Source: Rhodopila globiformis (GTDB taxonomy: Bacteria; Pseudomonadota; Alphaproteobacteria; Acetobacterales; Acetobacteraceae). From it: a DNA stretch of 35,487 nucleotides. This document shows, one piece after another, positions 1 to 8,240 of this stretch. A program made the position numbers and the translations under genes. The notes beneath the pieces are model-generated. The model had not been told where the DNA came from and ran no database searches. It saw only the letters and a list, made by a program, of their open reading frames with translations. The first letter of the stretch is position 1, and each line of letters begins with the position of its first letter. The stretch is taken from contig NZ_NHRY01000058.1 in the NCBI RefSeq assembly GCF_002937115.1, positions 1 through 35,487 on the forward strand. The letters run 5' to 3'.

Positions 1-149
1 CGCTGGCGGGGTTTGTCGCGTCAGCGAAAGTTACGTTCAATACAGGATTTGTCCGGTTGGCCGCCACGGTTTGTTGCCGGCGGCACGGAACTGAGCCGCC
101 TGACCAAGCTTAGTCTCGCAGTCCCCAAGCCCATTGCCAGGAGATCCGG

Positions 150-2222
150 ATGCCTGACGCGAGCGACCTCGACCAACTGTCCATTAACACCATCCGCATG
201 CTGGCGGCCGACGCCGTTCAGAAGGCGAAGTCCGGCCACCCCGGCACGCCCATGGGCGCCGCGCCCACCGCCTATACATTGTGGCAGCGCTACCTTCGTT
301 ACGACCCCGCAGCCCCGGAATGGATGAACCGCGACCGCTTCGTGCTGTCGGTCGGCCATGCCTCGATGCTGCTCTATTCATTGATCCACCTCGCCGGCAT
401 CCAGGGCAGTTCCGAATCCGATGGTACCGAGGGCCGCCCGGCGGTGACGCTGGACGACATCAAGCATTTCCGCCAGGCGCAGAGCCACACGCCAGGCCAT
501 CCGGAATACCGCCTGACGTCCGGCGTCGAGGCCACCACCGGCCCGCTCGGCCAGGGCGTTGCCGACAGCGTCGGGATGGCGATCGCCGGCAAGTGGCTCG
601 CCGCCACCTATAATCGCCCGGACCTCACCCTGTTCGACTACAATGTCTGGGTCCTGTGCAGCGACGGTGACATGATGGAGGGCGTCGCCAGCGAGGCGGC
701 CTCCCTGGCCGCGCACCTGAAGCTGTCGAACCTGTGCTGGATCTACGACAGCAACCGCGTGAGCATCGAGGGCTACACCGACCTCGCCTTCTCCGAGGAC
801 GTGGCCGCCCGCTTCCGCGCCTATGGCTGGAACGTTACGACCGTGGAAGACGCCAACGACCTGGCACAGCTTTGCCGCGCCTACCAGACCTTTCTCGACA
901 CAGCCGATCGGCCGACGTTCATCCTGGTGCACAGCCATATCGGGTATGGCGCGCCGAAACTGCAGGATACCCCGAAGGCGCACAGCGATCCGATGGGCGA
1001 GGAGGAAGTGGCGGGCGCGAAAAAGTTCTTCGGCTTCCCGCCGGACGGAACGTTTGTCGTGCCCGACGGCGTGCCGGAACATTTCGCCGCCAACATGGGC
1101 GCGCGCGGCAAGGCGGCGCACGCGGCATGGGACAAGCTGATGGCGGCGTACCGCAAGGCGCATCCCGACCTCGGCAGGCAGGTCGATGCCATCGCCAACG
1201 GTACGCTGCCGGAAGGATGGGAGGATGCGCTGCCCACCTTCCCGGCGGATCCCAAGGGAATGGCTACGCGCGATTCCTCCGGCAAGATCCTGAACGCGCT
1301 GGCGCAGCGCATCCCCTGGATCGTCGGCGGCGCGGCGGACCTTGCCCCCAGCACCAAGACGACCCTGACCTTCGAAGGCGCCGGCAGCTTCCAGGCGCCG
1401 GGGAACGGCGGCGACTACCGCGGCCGCAATCTTCATTTCGGTGTCCGCGAGCACGCGATGGTTGCCGCGGTCAACGGCATGGCGCTGGGCGGGCTGCGGC
1501 CGTACGCCTCGGGTTTCCTGATCTTCACCGACTATGCCCGCGGCGCCATCCGCCTGGCGGCGCTGATGGAGCTGAACGTCGTCCATATCTGGACGCACGA
1601 TTCCATCGGCGTCGGCGAGGACGGCCCGACGCACCAGCCGATCGAGCAGTTGCTGTCGTTAAGGGCGATTCCGGGCATGGTGGTGCTGCGGCCGGCGGAC
1701 GCGAACGAGGCGTCGGAGGCCTGGCGGGTCGTGCTGAAGCTGAAACATCGGCCTGCCGCCATCGCCTGCTCCCGCCAGCCGCTGCCGACGATCGACCGCG
1801 AACGGTTCGCGCCGGCGTCTGGGCTGGCCAGGGGCGCCTATGTCCTGGCCGATCCGCCGGATGGCAAGCCGTCGGTGATCCTGATCGCCACCGGCAGCGA
1901 GGTTTCGCTGTGCCTGGCGGCGTGGGAGAAGCTGCGCGCTGAGGGCATCGCTGCCCGTATCGTTTCGATGCCGTCGTGGGAGCTGTTCAACGAGCAGGAC
2001 CAGGCGTATCGTGACAGCGTGTTGCCGCCGTCGATCACGGCGCGCGTGACAGTGGAGCAGGCCTCGCCTATCGGCTGGGACCGTTACGCCGGGCGCACCG
2101 GGGTCGTACTGGCCATGCGCAGCTTCGGCATGTCGGCGCCGATTGCCGCGGTTCTGGAACATTTCGGGTTTACGCCCGACAAGGTGGTGGAAGCGGCGAA
2201 GCAGGCCATGGCGGCGAACTGA
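150..2222 (+). CDS. tkt: Transketolase
   Basis: Transketolase is a thiamine-diphosphate enzyme that moves two-carbon units between sugar phosphates in the non-oxidative pentose phosphate pathway and the Calvin cycle. At 690 residues the protein has the usual full length. Visible signatures are the N-terminal SGHPGTPMG segment (about 28-36, with the conserved His), GPLGQG at 131-136, the cofactor and metal segment SDGDMMEG at 171-178, and the pyrimidine-domain motif GVGEDGPTHQP near 487. The ATG is preceded by CAGGAGATCCGG, a good ribosome binding site. The next gene, 6-phosphogluconate dehydrogenase, starts 22 bases after the stop, so the two are probably co-transcribed and link the oxidative and non-oxidative branches. 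Family assignment is firm; the physiological direction cannot be told. Confidence 0.97.
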   Translation: MPDASDLDQLSINTIRMLAADAVQKAKSGHPGTPMGAAPTAYTLWQRYLRYDPAAPEWMNRDRFVLSVGHASMLLYSLIHLAGIQGSSESDGTEGRPAVTLDDIKHFRQAQSHTPGHPEYRLTSGVEATTGPLGQGVADSVGMAIAGKWLAATYNRPDLTLFDYNVWVLCSDGDMMEGVASEAASLAAHLKLSNLCWIYDSNRVSIEGYTDLAFSEDVAARFRAYGWNVTTVEDANDLAQLCRAYQTFLDTADRPTFILVHSHIGYGAPKLQDTPKAHSDPMGEEEVAGAKKFFGFPPDGTFVVPDGVPEHFAANMGARGKAAHAAWDKLMAAYRKAHPDLGRQVDAIANGTLPEGWEDALPTFPADPKGMATRDSSGKILNALAQRIPWIVGGAADLAPSTKTTLTFEGAGSFQAPGNGGDYRGRNLHFGVREHAMVAAVNGMALGGLRPYASGFLIFTDYARGAIRLAALMELNVVHIWTHDSIGVGEDGPTHQPIEQLLSLRAIPGMVVLRPADANEASEAWRVVLKLKHRPAAIACSRQPLPTIDRERFAPASGLARGAYVLADPPDGKPSVILIATGSEVSLCLAAWEKLRAEGIAARIVSMPSWELFNEQDQAYRDSVLPPSITARVTVEQASPIGWDRYAGRTGVVLAMRSFGMSAPIAAVLEHFGFTPDKVVEAAKQAMAAN

Positions 2223-2244
2223 ACTTTCATCAGGGAGCAAAACG

Positions 2245-3267
2245 ATGCAGCTCGGCATGATCGGCCTTGGACGCATGGGCGGCAACATGGTGATCCGCCT
2301 GATCCGGGCGGGCCACGAGTGCCTGGTCTATGACAGCCATGCGGCGGCGGTGGAGGCGCTGGTCGCCAAGGGCGCGCAGGGCACCACCCGCCTGGAGGAT
2401 TTCGTTGCGAAATTGACCAAGCCGCGGCTGGTCTGGCTGATGGTGCCGGCCGCCGTCGTCGATCCGGTCATCGGCTCGCTGGTGCCGCTGCTGGAGCCCG
2501 GAGACACCATCGTTGATGGCGGCAATTCCTATTACCACGACGACATCCGCCGCGCCGGAGAGTTGCGCGCCAAGGGCCTGCACTACGTCGACGTCGGCGT
2601 CAGCGGCGGCGTCTGGGGCCTGGAACGCGGCTATTGCCACATGATCGGCGGCGAGGACGAGGTGGTGCGTCGGCTCGACCCGATCTTCCGCTCGCTCGCC
2701 CCGGGCGTGGAGGCGGCCGCGCGTACGCCGGGTGCGAGTGGCGAGCCGGAACCTGCGGAACTGGGCTACCTGCATTGCGGCCCGAACGGCGCCGGGCACT
2801 TCGTAAAAATGGTGCACAACGGCATCGAATACGGGCTGATGGCCGCCTATGCCGAGGGGCTGAACATCATCCACAACGCCAATGTCGGATCGCGCAGCCA
2901 GGTCGACGATGCCGAAACGACGCCACTGCGGCACCCGGAACATTACAAATACAACATCGACGTCGCCAGGGTCGCCGAGGTGTGGCGGCGCGGCAGCGTC
3001 GTCGCGTCCTGGCTGCTCGACCTTGCCGCCAGCGCGTTGCGCAAGAGCCCCGACCTGGACAATTTCGCCGGCCGGGTTTCGGATTCCGGCGAAGGGCGCT
3101 GGACGGTGCAGGCGGCGGTGGAGGAAGGCGTGCCGGCCCCGGTGATCTCGGCCGCCCTGTTCGCCCGCTTCACCTCCCGCGGCGCGTCCGATTACGCCGA
3201 TCGGCTGCTGTCGGCGCTACGGTTCGAGTTCGGCGGCCATGTGGAGAAGCCGAAAGCGGAACAATAA
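2245..3267 (+). CDS. gnd: 6-phosphogluconate dehydrogenase, decarboxylating, short NAD-type
   Basis: This enzyme oxidatively decarboxylates 6-phosphogluconate to ribulose 5-phosphate. The Rossmann motif GLGRMGG lies at 7-13, the substrate-binding SGG at 120-122, and the catalytic segment GPNGAGHFVKMVHN at 179-192 with Lys188 and Asn192. At 340 residues it belongs to the short form of the family rather than the roughly 470-residue E. coli form. An Asp at position 30, at the end of the second beta strand (VYD), suggests preference for NAD+ over NADP+; this is inference from the fold. The start was chosen at the ATG after CAGGGAGCAAAACG; the open frame extends further upstream only into the end of tkt. 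It follows tkt closely and is probably in the same transcript. Confidence 0.95.
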   Translation: MQLGMIGLGRMGGNMVIRLIRAGHECLVYDSHAAAVEALVAKGAQGTTRLEDFVAKLTKPRLVWLMVPAAVVDPVIGSLVPLLEPGDTIVDGGNSYYHDDIRRAGELRAKGLHYVDVGVSGGVWGLERGYCHMIGGEDEVVRRLDPIFRSLAPGVEAAARTPGASGEPEPAELGYLHCGPNGAGHFVKMVHNGIEYGLMAAYAEGLNIIHNANVGSRSQVDDAETTPLRHPEHYKYNIDVARVAEVWRRGSVVASWLLDLAASALRKSPDLDNFAGRVSDSGEGRWTVQAAVEEGVPAPVISAALFARFTSRGASDYADRLLSALRFEFGGHVEKPKAEQ

Positions 3268-3571
3268 AGCCGCGGTGGCCTGCGCTTTGTTGTTCGGCCG
3301 CCGGGCCGTGGCATTCTTGACGACGGTCTGAATTTCCTGTTCGGTGGCCGAAAAAGGGAGGACCCAGGATAAACTCTGTCGTGGCGATGCAGCCGAGGCC
3401 TGCCGCTTAGCAAGCCGCAGGCCCGCGGTACGTTGCCGCGCTGACAGCCGGTTTCTCTTTTCTTGTCCGGTCCGGTACCGCATGGGCGCGGCCGGTCGCG
3501 GCAGATTCGTTCGCCCATCAAGAACAGCACGGGAAGTGATTTTCCCGGCCAGCAACAAAGGGAGCGTTCCA
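3268..3571. other. Intergenic stretch, no gene seen
   Basis: These 304 bases separate 6-phosphogluconate dehydrogenase from the esterase. No convincing reading frame is present: the esterase frame stays open upstream but the encoded residues look random, and a good ribosome binding site sits just before the esterase ATG. The stretch probably holds the end of the tkt-gnd transcript and the promoter of the esterase-monooxygenase pair. One imperfect hairpin lies at 3397-3423. No clear -35/-10 pair was recognised. Confidence 0.6.
3397..3423 (+). terminator. Hairpin, possible weak terminator
   Basis: The outer stem ggcctgc/gcaggcc (7 bp) and inner stem gctt/aagc are separated by one C:C mismatch around a three-base loop. 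No T run follows, so termination activity is doubtful. It lies about 130 bases after the 6-phosphogluconate dehydrogenase stop. Confidence 0.3.
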
Positions 3572-4510
3572 ATGCCAGTGCTGCCGCAAGTCCAGGCCTT
3601 GCTCGACGAATTCGAAAAGCAGGGCTTGCCGCCATTCGAAGAGATGAGCGTCACGCAGGCCCGGGAGGTTACCCTGGGCTTCCGCGACCTGCAAGGTGAG
3701 CCGGAAAAAGTCGCCGACGTGAAAGATATCGTTGTCCCGGGTCCGGCCGGCGCCCTGCCGGTGCGGCTGTACTATCCCGAGCAGGGCAAGGCGCTGCCCC
3801 TGGTCGTGTACTTCCACGGCGGCGGCTGGGTCATCGGCGACCTGGAAATCGTCGATCGCCCGTGCCGCGCACTCGCCAATGCCTCGGGATGCATCGTTGC
3901 ATCGGTAAACTACCGGATGAGCCCGGAGACGAAATTCCCCGGCGCCGCCGAGGATTGTTACGCTACGACAAAGTGGCTGGCGGAGCATGCCAAGGACATC
4001 GGCGCCAACGGCCGGTTCCTCGCCGTGTCGGGCGACAGCGCCGGCGGCAACCTGGCGGCGGTGGTATCGCTGATGGCGCGGGACCGCGGCGGTCCGGCGA
4101 TATCCTATCAGCTTCTGATCTACCCCGTAACGGCGCCCGTCGAGGGCAACCCGTTTGCCTCATACCGCGACAACGCCGAAGGCTATTTGCTGACCAAGGC
4201 CGGCATGGAGTGGTTCTGGGACCATTACCTGGCGTCCCCGGCGGACGGCAACAACCCCTATGCGTCGCCGCTGCACGCCCCTGACCTGAGTCGCCTGCCG
4301 CCGGCCATGGTGATCACCGCGGAATTCGACCCGCTGCGCGATGAAGGCCAGGAATATGCAAAGCGGTTGCAACAAGCCGGCGTCAAGGTGAAGACGTCGC
4401 ACTATCCGGGATTGATCCACGGCTTCTTCTGGATGGCCGGCGCGCTGTCCGCAGGAAAGGACCTGACCGCCGAGATCGGCAAGGAACTCCGGCAGCAGGC
4501 TGCTGCCTGA
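3572..4510 (+). CDS. Alpha/beta hydrolase, HSL (hormone-sensitive lipase) family esterase
   Basis: A 312-residue carboxylesterase of the HSL/family IV type. The oxyanion-hole motif HGGGW is at 82-86, the nucleophile elbow GDSAGG places Ser156, and Asp253 (in EFDPLRDEG) and His283 (in LIHGFF) complete the triad. No signal peptide is visible, so it is probably cytoplasmic. The ATG follows AAAGGGAGCGTTCCA. The stop is 27 bases before a Baeyer-Villiger monooxygenase on the same strand, which suggests the esterase hydrolyses the ester or lactone made by that enzyme. Family and triad are seen in sequence; the coupling to the monooxygenase is inferred from position, and the substrate is unknown. Confidence 0.92.
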   Translation: MPVLPQVQALLDEFEKQGLPPFEEMSVTQAREVTLGFRDLQGEPEKVADVKDIVVPGPAGALPVRLYYPEQGKALPLVVYFHGGGWVIGDLEIVDRPCRALANASGCIVASVNYRMSPETKFPGAAEDCYATTKWLAEHAKDIGANGRFLAVSGDSAGGNLAAVVSLMARDRGGPAISYQLLIYPVTAPVEGNPFASYRDNAEGYLLTKAGMEWFWDHYLASPADGNNPYASPLHAPDLSRLPPAMVITAEFDPLRDEGQEYAKRLQQAGVKVKTSHYPGLIHGFFWMAGALSAGKDLTAEIGKELRQQAAA

Positions 4511-4537
4511 CGTTCAACCGAAGGGAGGATTGTCCAA

Positions 4538-6187
4538 ATGAGTGATGCGAAGTCATCGGCCGCAACGAAGGATTTCGACGCCATTGTCGTCGGCGCTGGA
4601 TTCTCCGGCATGTACATGCTGCACAAGCTGCGGGAACTCGGCCTTTCGGCGCGGGTCTTCGAAGCGGCCGATGGTGTCGGCGGGACGTGGTACTGGAACC
4701 GCTATCCGGGAGCACGTTGCGACTCCGAAAGCTATTACTACGCCTACTCATTCTCGAAGGAAATCCAGCAGGAGTGGAACTGGAGCTGCCGCTACCCCGA
4801 GCAGCCCGAGATCCTGCGGTACCTCAATTTCTGCGCCGACAAGCTGGACCTTCGCCGGGACATCCAGTTCAACACTCGGATCACCGGAGCGCGGTACAAC
4901 GACACGACGCATCGCTGGGATATCGAGACCGAAGACGGCAAGCGCGTTTCCGCCAGGTACTTCATCACCGCCGTCGGCTGCCTGTCCGCCGCACAGATCC
5001 CGAACATCAAGGGTCTGGAGAGCTTCCGGGGCAAGTGGTACCACACCGGCAAGTGGCCGCATGAGGGCGTTGATTTCACCGGCAAGCGTGTCGGCATCAT
5101 CGGCACCGGATCGAGCGGTATCCAGGCTATTCCCGTCATTGCCGCTCAGGCGAAGCATCTGACGGTGTTCCAGAGGACGCCCAACTATACCGTTCCCGCA
5201 CGCGACGCGCCGATGCCGGCGGATTTCCAGAAGACGGTCAAGGCAACCTACGACGAAATCACCCGCAAGACGCGGGCCTCGGTCTTTGGCATGCCGTTCG
5301 ACTTTCCTGAGCAATCAGCCCTGGAAGCGACGCCGGAGCAGCGGAAGGCCATCTACGACAGCTGGTGGGACAAAGGCGGCTTCGGGTTCCTGCTGTCCAG
5401 CTACAACGACCTGATCATAAACAAGGAGGCAAACGAAACGGCCGCCGAATATGTGCGTGCCAAGATCCGCGACATCGTCAAGGATCCTGTTACCGCCGAG
5501 AAACTGACGCCGCGCACCTATCCCATCGGCACCAAGCGGCCGCCGATTGATACCGATTATTACGAGACGTTCAATCGCGAAAACGTAACACTGGTCGATA
5601 TCCGGAGCCTGCCGATCGAGGAAATCACGCCGAAGGGCATTCGCACCAGCGAAGCCGAATACGAACTGGACGCGATCGTTTTCGCCACCGGGTTCGATGC
5701 CATGACTGGGGCGCTGTTCAAGCTGGGCATTCACGGCAAGGGCGGCATCGCGCTGGAGCAGCAATGGGCGCACGGGCCGCAGACCTATCTTGGTATCGCA
5801 ACGACAGGTTTCCCCAACCTGTTCATCATCACCGGCCCCGGCAGTCCGTCCGTGCTGAGCAACATGCCGGTTTCGATCGAACAGCATGTGGAATGGATTG
5901 CCGGCTGCATCCAGTACATGCGGGCCCATAACCTGGACAGCATCGAGCCGAGCGAGGACGCTCAGCGGACCTGGGTCGCCCATGTCAACGAACTTGCCAA
6001 CGAGACTTTGTTCCCGCAGGCGGACTCCTGGTACATGGGCGCCAACATCCCCGGCAAGCCGCGCGTCTTCCTGCCGTATACCGGCGGTGTCGGACCATAC
6101 CGGGACCGGTGCGCTGAAATCGCCGAGAAAGGCTACGAGGGTTTCGTTATGACCCGTGATCGTCAGAATGAGGCCGTTGGCGCCTGA
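4538..6187 (+). CDS. Baeyer-Villiger flavin monooxygenase (cyclohexanone monooxygenase-like)
   Basis: A 549-residue type I Baeyer-Villiger monooxygenase that would use FAD, NADPH and O2 to insert oxygen next to a ketone carbonyl. Two Rossmann motifs are present, GAGFSG at 19-24 and GTGSSG near 189. The diagnostic fingerprint FxGxxxHxxxWP is present as FRGKWYHTGKWP at 163-174, together with the second family signature GGTWYWNRYPG around 48-58 and a late FATGFD motif. Length and motifs fit the cyclohexanone/phenylacetone monooxygenase group rather than simple N-oxygenating enzymes. The ATG follows AAGGGAGGATTGTCCAA. It sits just behind an esterase, forming a ketone-to-ester-to-acid-plus-alcohol pair. 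A hairpin terminator follows. The natural ketone cannot be predicted. Confidence 0.94.
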   Translation: MSDAKSSAATKDFDAIVVGAGFSGMYMLHKLRELGLSARVFEAADGVGGTWYWNRYPGARCDSESYYYAYSFSKEIQQEWNWSCRYPEQPEILRYLNFCADKLDLRRDIQFNTRITGARYNDTTHRWDIETEDGKRVSARYFITAVGCLSAAQIPNIKGLESFRGKWYHTGKWPHEGVDFTGKRVGIIGTGSSGIQAIPVIAAQAKHLTVFQRTPNYTVPARDAPMPADFQKTVKATYDEITRKTRASVFGMPFDFPEQSALEATPEQRKAIYDSWWDKGGFGFLLSSYNDLIINKEANETAAEYVRAKIRDIVKDPVTAEKLTPRTYPIGTKRPPIDTDYYETFNRENVTLVDIRSLPIEEITPKGIRTSEAEYELDAIVFATGFDAMTGALFKLGIHGKGGIALEQQWAHGPQTYLGIATTGFPNLFIITGPGSPSVLSNMPVSIEQHVEWIAGCIQYMRAHNLDSIEPSEDAQRTWVAHVNELANETLFPQADSWYMGANIPGKPRVFLPYTGGVGPYRDRCAEIAEKGYEGFVMTRDRQNEAVGA

Positions 6188-6195
6188 GTCGACAG

Positions 6196-6228
6196 CCCTC
6201 GGTGGCTCAGGATTCGAGCCGCCGAGGG
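6196..6228 (+). other. Stable hairpin just after the monooxygenase stop
   Basis: A 13-bp stem with one mismatch (ccctcggtggctc against gagccgccgaggg) and a seven-base loop starts eight bases after the stop codon. No T run follows directly. It probably protects the mRNA 3' end or acts with the terminator immediately downstream. Confidence 0.5.
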
Positions 6229-6232
6229 AAGT

Positions 6233-6266
6233 CCCGCGCCTACAGGTGCGAATCGCGGGCTTTTTT
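6233..6266 (+). terminator. Intrinsic terminator of the esterase-monooxygenase operon
   Basis: The stem cccgcg/cgcggg is followed by c and six Ts, a classic intrinsic terminator on the plus strand. It lies inside the last codons of the convergent RraA-like gene, whose stop codon occupies 6240-6242, so the two convergent transcripts overlap here. Confidence 0.7.
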
Positions 6267-6959
6267 CCATTCCTCGAAATCCCGCAGCGCCTGTTCACCG
6301 GCCACCGGGAAAAGCCCAGTCAGGGACCGGCCGTGGGCGACTTCCTCCTCCGCGAACGTGTCATACAGCGTCGCCGCGACCGCTTCCTCGGCAACTTCAT
6401 CCGCCATCGCAGCCGGAACGACCACGATCCCGTCGCGGTCGCCGACAACGACGTCGCCGGGGTAAACCGCCACGCCGCCGCAGGCAATCGGCAGATTCAG
6501 GTCGATCGGATAATGGACGATCGGGCTGGGCGGCGAAGTCGGCCGGCGCTGATAGGCCGGCAGGCCGGTCTTGATGATTCCTTCGGAGTCGCGAAGCCCG
6601 CCGTCCGTCACGATTCCGGAACAGCCCCGCGCCGCCAGCCGCCCGATATACAGGTCTCCGGCAGACGCTGCCCGCGCATCGCCGCGCGAGTCGATCACCA
6701 GCACATGGCCGGGCGGGCATTCCTCCATCGCCTGCGGCTGCACGGATTTGCGTGGTCCCCTCGGCGGATTCATGTCCTCCCGGAACGGAATGAAGCGCAT
6801 TGTGTAGGCAAGCCCGACCATGCGAGGCTGGTCGAGGCGAAGCGGGAAGACGTCCTGGAGGAACATGTTGCGCAGACCTCGTCTGAACAGCGCGCCAGTG
6901 AGAGTCGAGGTCGCCACGGTCAGCAGTGCCTCGCGTGTCGTCTGACGAAGTTCGGTCAT
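6240..6959 (-). CDS. RraA-like protein (HMG/oxaloacetate aldolase-type fold)
   Basis: A 239-residue member of the RraA / 4-hydroxy-4-methyl-2-oxoglutarate aldolase family. Signatures are the metal-site segment TDGGLRDSEG (119-124 carries D-G-G-L-R-D), the upstream GDLYIGR (from about 101) and the later VVGDRDGIVVVP. Family members act as metal-dependent class II pyruvate aldolases or oxaloacetate decarboxylases at the ends of aromatic ring-cleavage pathways, and only some regulate RNase E. Its place at the end of an aromatic-catabolism run favours the aldolase role; that is inference. The start was set at MTELRQ because AAGGGAAAC lies just upstream; the open frame before it is not protein-like. 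Confidence 0.85.
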   Translation of the reverse strand: MTELRQTTREALLTVATSTLTGALFRRGLRNMFLQDVFPLRLDQPRMVGLAYTMRFIPFREDMNPPRGPRKSVQPQAMEECPPGHVLVIDSRGDARAASAGDLYIGRLAARGCSGIVTDGGLRDSEGIIKTGLPAYQRRPTSPPSPIVHYPIDLNLPIACGGVAVYPGDVVVGDRDGIVVVPAAMADEVAEEAVAATLYDTFAEEEVAHGRSLTGLFPVAGEQALRDFEEWKKARDSHL

Positions 6960-6987
6960 GATGTTTCCCTTGTTTATTCCTCGCGTC

Positions 6988-8082
6988 CTACCGTCCCGAT
7001 GGGACATGGCCAGCATATTTCGGCCAGTTACCGGCAATCTCGTTCACCACCGCACTGCCTGTCAGGTACACGTCGTGAAGGCTTTCCAGAAACGCGGAGT
7101 AACCTGTGCCGCTGTCCTCATTGCTCAACAGTTCTGTTGCCGTCTGGCCCGGGTACGGAACCGAGTAATTGCTCGCAGCCCGCAGTACCAGTACTCGATT
7201 GAAGTCTATCGCGTGGATTTGTGACAGGAAAGTCAGCGCCTGGGCGTATCCGGCATCCTCTTCCGCCGTCATGGTGAACGCGGCCTTGCCGTTGCTCCAG
7301 TATCTTACCCAGTTCTCTGCCCAGGTGTTCATCAGCTCGCCGATCCAGAACGTTCCGGAGGCGAGCACATCGCCCTTCAGTACCTGCGGGGGATACTGCG
7401 TTGCGGGAAAACTCTTGTACAGCAAGCGGATGGAATGCAGATTGACAGTATCCGGCAGCACCACGCGGGCACGGGTGAGCTGATAGGCCCAGTTGACGAA
7501 CGGGCCGTTCAGCTGGAACAGGTTCACGCCATTAATCGAGCTGGCCGGCGGCACCGGCAACTGATACGGGGCGGTGCGGCCGAGCGGGACATAGCCGGTG
7601 CTCCATCCCTCGGGAATCTCGCGTGCATCGATCTCATAAGCCAGGTCGCCGTCGATGACATAGCTGGCCCAGGCGGCCGAGCCGACCGGACCGGCATTCG
7701 CGTCGATACCGGCGATGCCTGCCAAAATCCAGTACGCACGGCTGAAATCGAAACGACGGTCGTTGGCCAGAGCCGTAATCGAAGCCGCCATGTGCGTCGG
7801 CCCCTCACCCGTTTTGATACCCAGCACATGCTTTTCGGCGTTGTAGCGCAGATCGTGGTAACCCTGTGGGAACGGAATGACCTGCTGCAGCGGGAAATTC
7901 ACCACCCAGGTGTTGAACTCGCCTGGGGCCGTGAGATCGTCTCCCGTGTCAAACGTGGTAACGACGACGAATCGAACGGGTATGCCGCCGGCATCCTGTG
8001 CACGCGCCGTGACGCAGCCTGCGGCCAATATTGCCGAAACAACGGCCACCAGGGTCCGGCGCCTGAACGGGATCCGAAGCAT
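6988..8082 (-). CDS. NUP-family protein (purine nucleoside permease family), exported
   Basis: A 364-residue protein related to the NUP family named after a fungal purine nucleoside permease. Recognisable segments are GEGPTHMAAS, the glycine-rich LAGIAGID, and the stretch around DLAYEIDAREIPEGW. It has one N-terminal hydrophobic segment after RRR and no further membrane spans, so the bacterial protein is more likely periplasmic than a permease. The export signal ends either in a lipobox-like LAAGC or in an ARA-Q type site. The ATG was chosen because AAGGGAG lies nine bases upstream. It sits 158 bases after the HpaB-like gene and 28 bases before the RraA-like gene. Its job here is unknown; nucleoside or related ligand handling is possible. 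Confidence 0.85.
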   Translation of the reverse strand: MLRIPFRRRTLVAVVSAILAAGCVTARAQDAGGIPVRFVVVTTFDTGDDLTAPGEFNTWVVNFPLQQVIPFPQGYHDLRYNAEKHVLGIKTGEGPTHMAASITALANDRRFDFSRAYWILAGIAGIDANAGPVGSAAWASYVIDGDLAYEIDAREIPEGWSTGYVPLGRTAPYQLPVPPASSINGVNLFQLNGPFVNWAYQLTRARVVLPDTVNLHSIRLLYKSFPATQYPPQVLKGDVLASGTFWIGELMNTWAENWVRYWSNGKAAFTMTAEEDAGYAQALTFLSQIHAIDFNRVLVLRAASNYSVPYPGQTATELLSNEDSGTGYSAFLESLHDVYLTGSAVVNEIAGNWPKYAGHVPSGR

Positions 8083-8240
8083 CAGCCCGACTCCCTTGCA
8101 ATGTGAACAGGCAAGCTCGCTGTCGCGCACTTCCTGCGCCGCTCGGATGGCCTGGGCAGTTTGATACCACCTGCATGGTCTCGTCGCCGGCGCAGGGATC
8201 GGTCGGCGCCGCTTGCGCAAGAATGAATGAAGACGCTGCA

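Noticed and set aside
6196-6266. tRNA-like pieces (ttcga loop, paired ends) after the BVMO gene
   Set aside because: No complete cloverleaf with anticodon and acceptor stem can be drawn; the pieces are better read as a hairpin plus a terminator.
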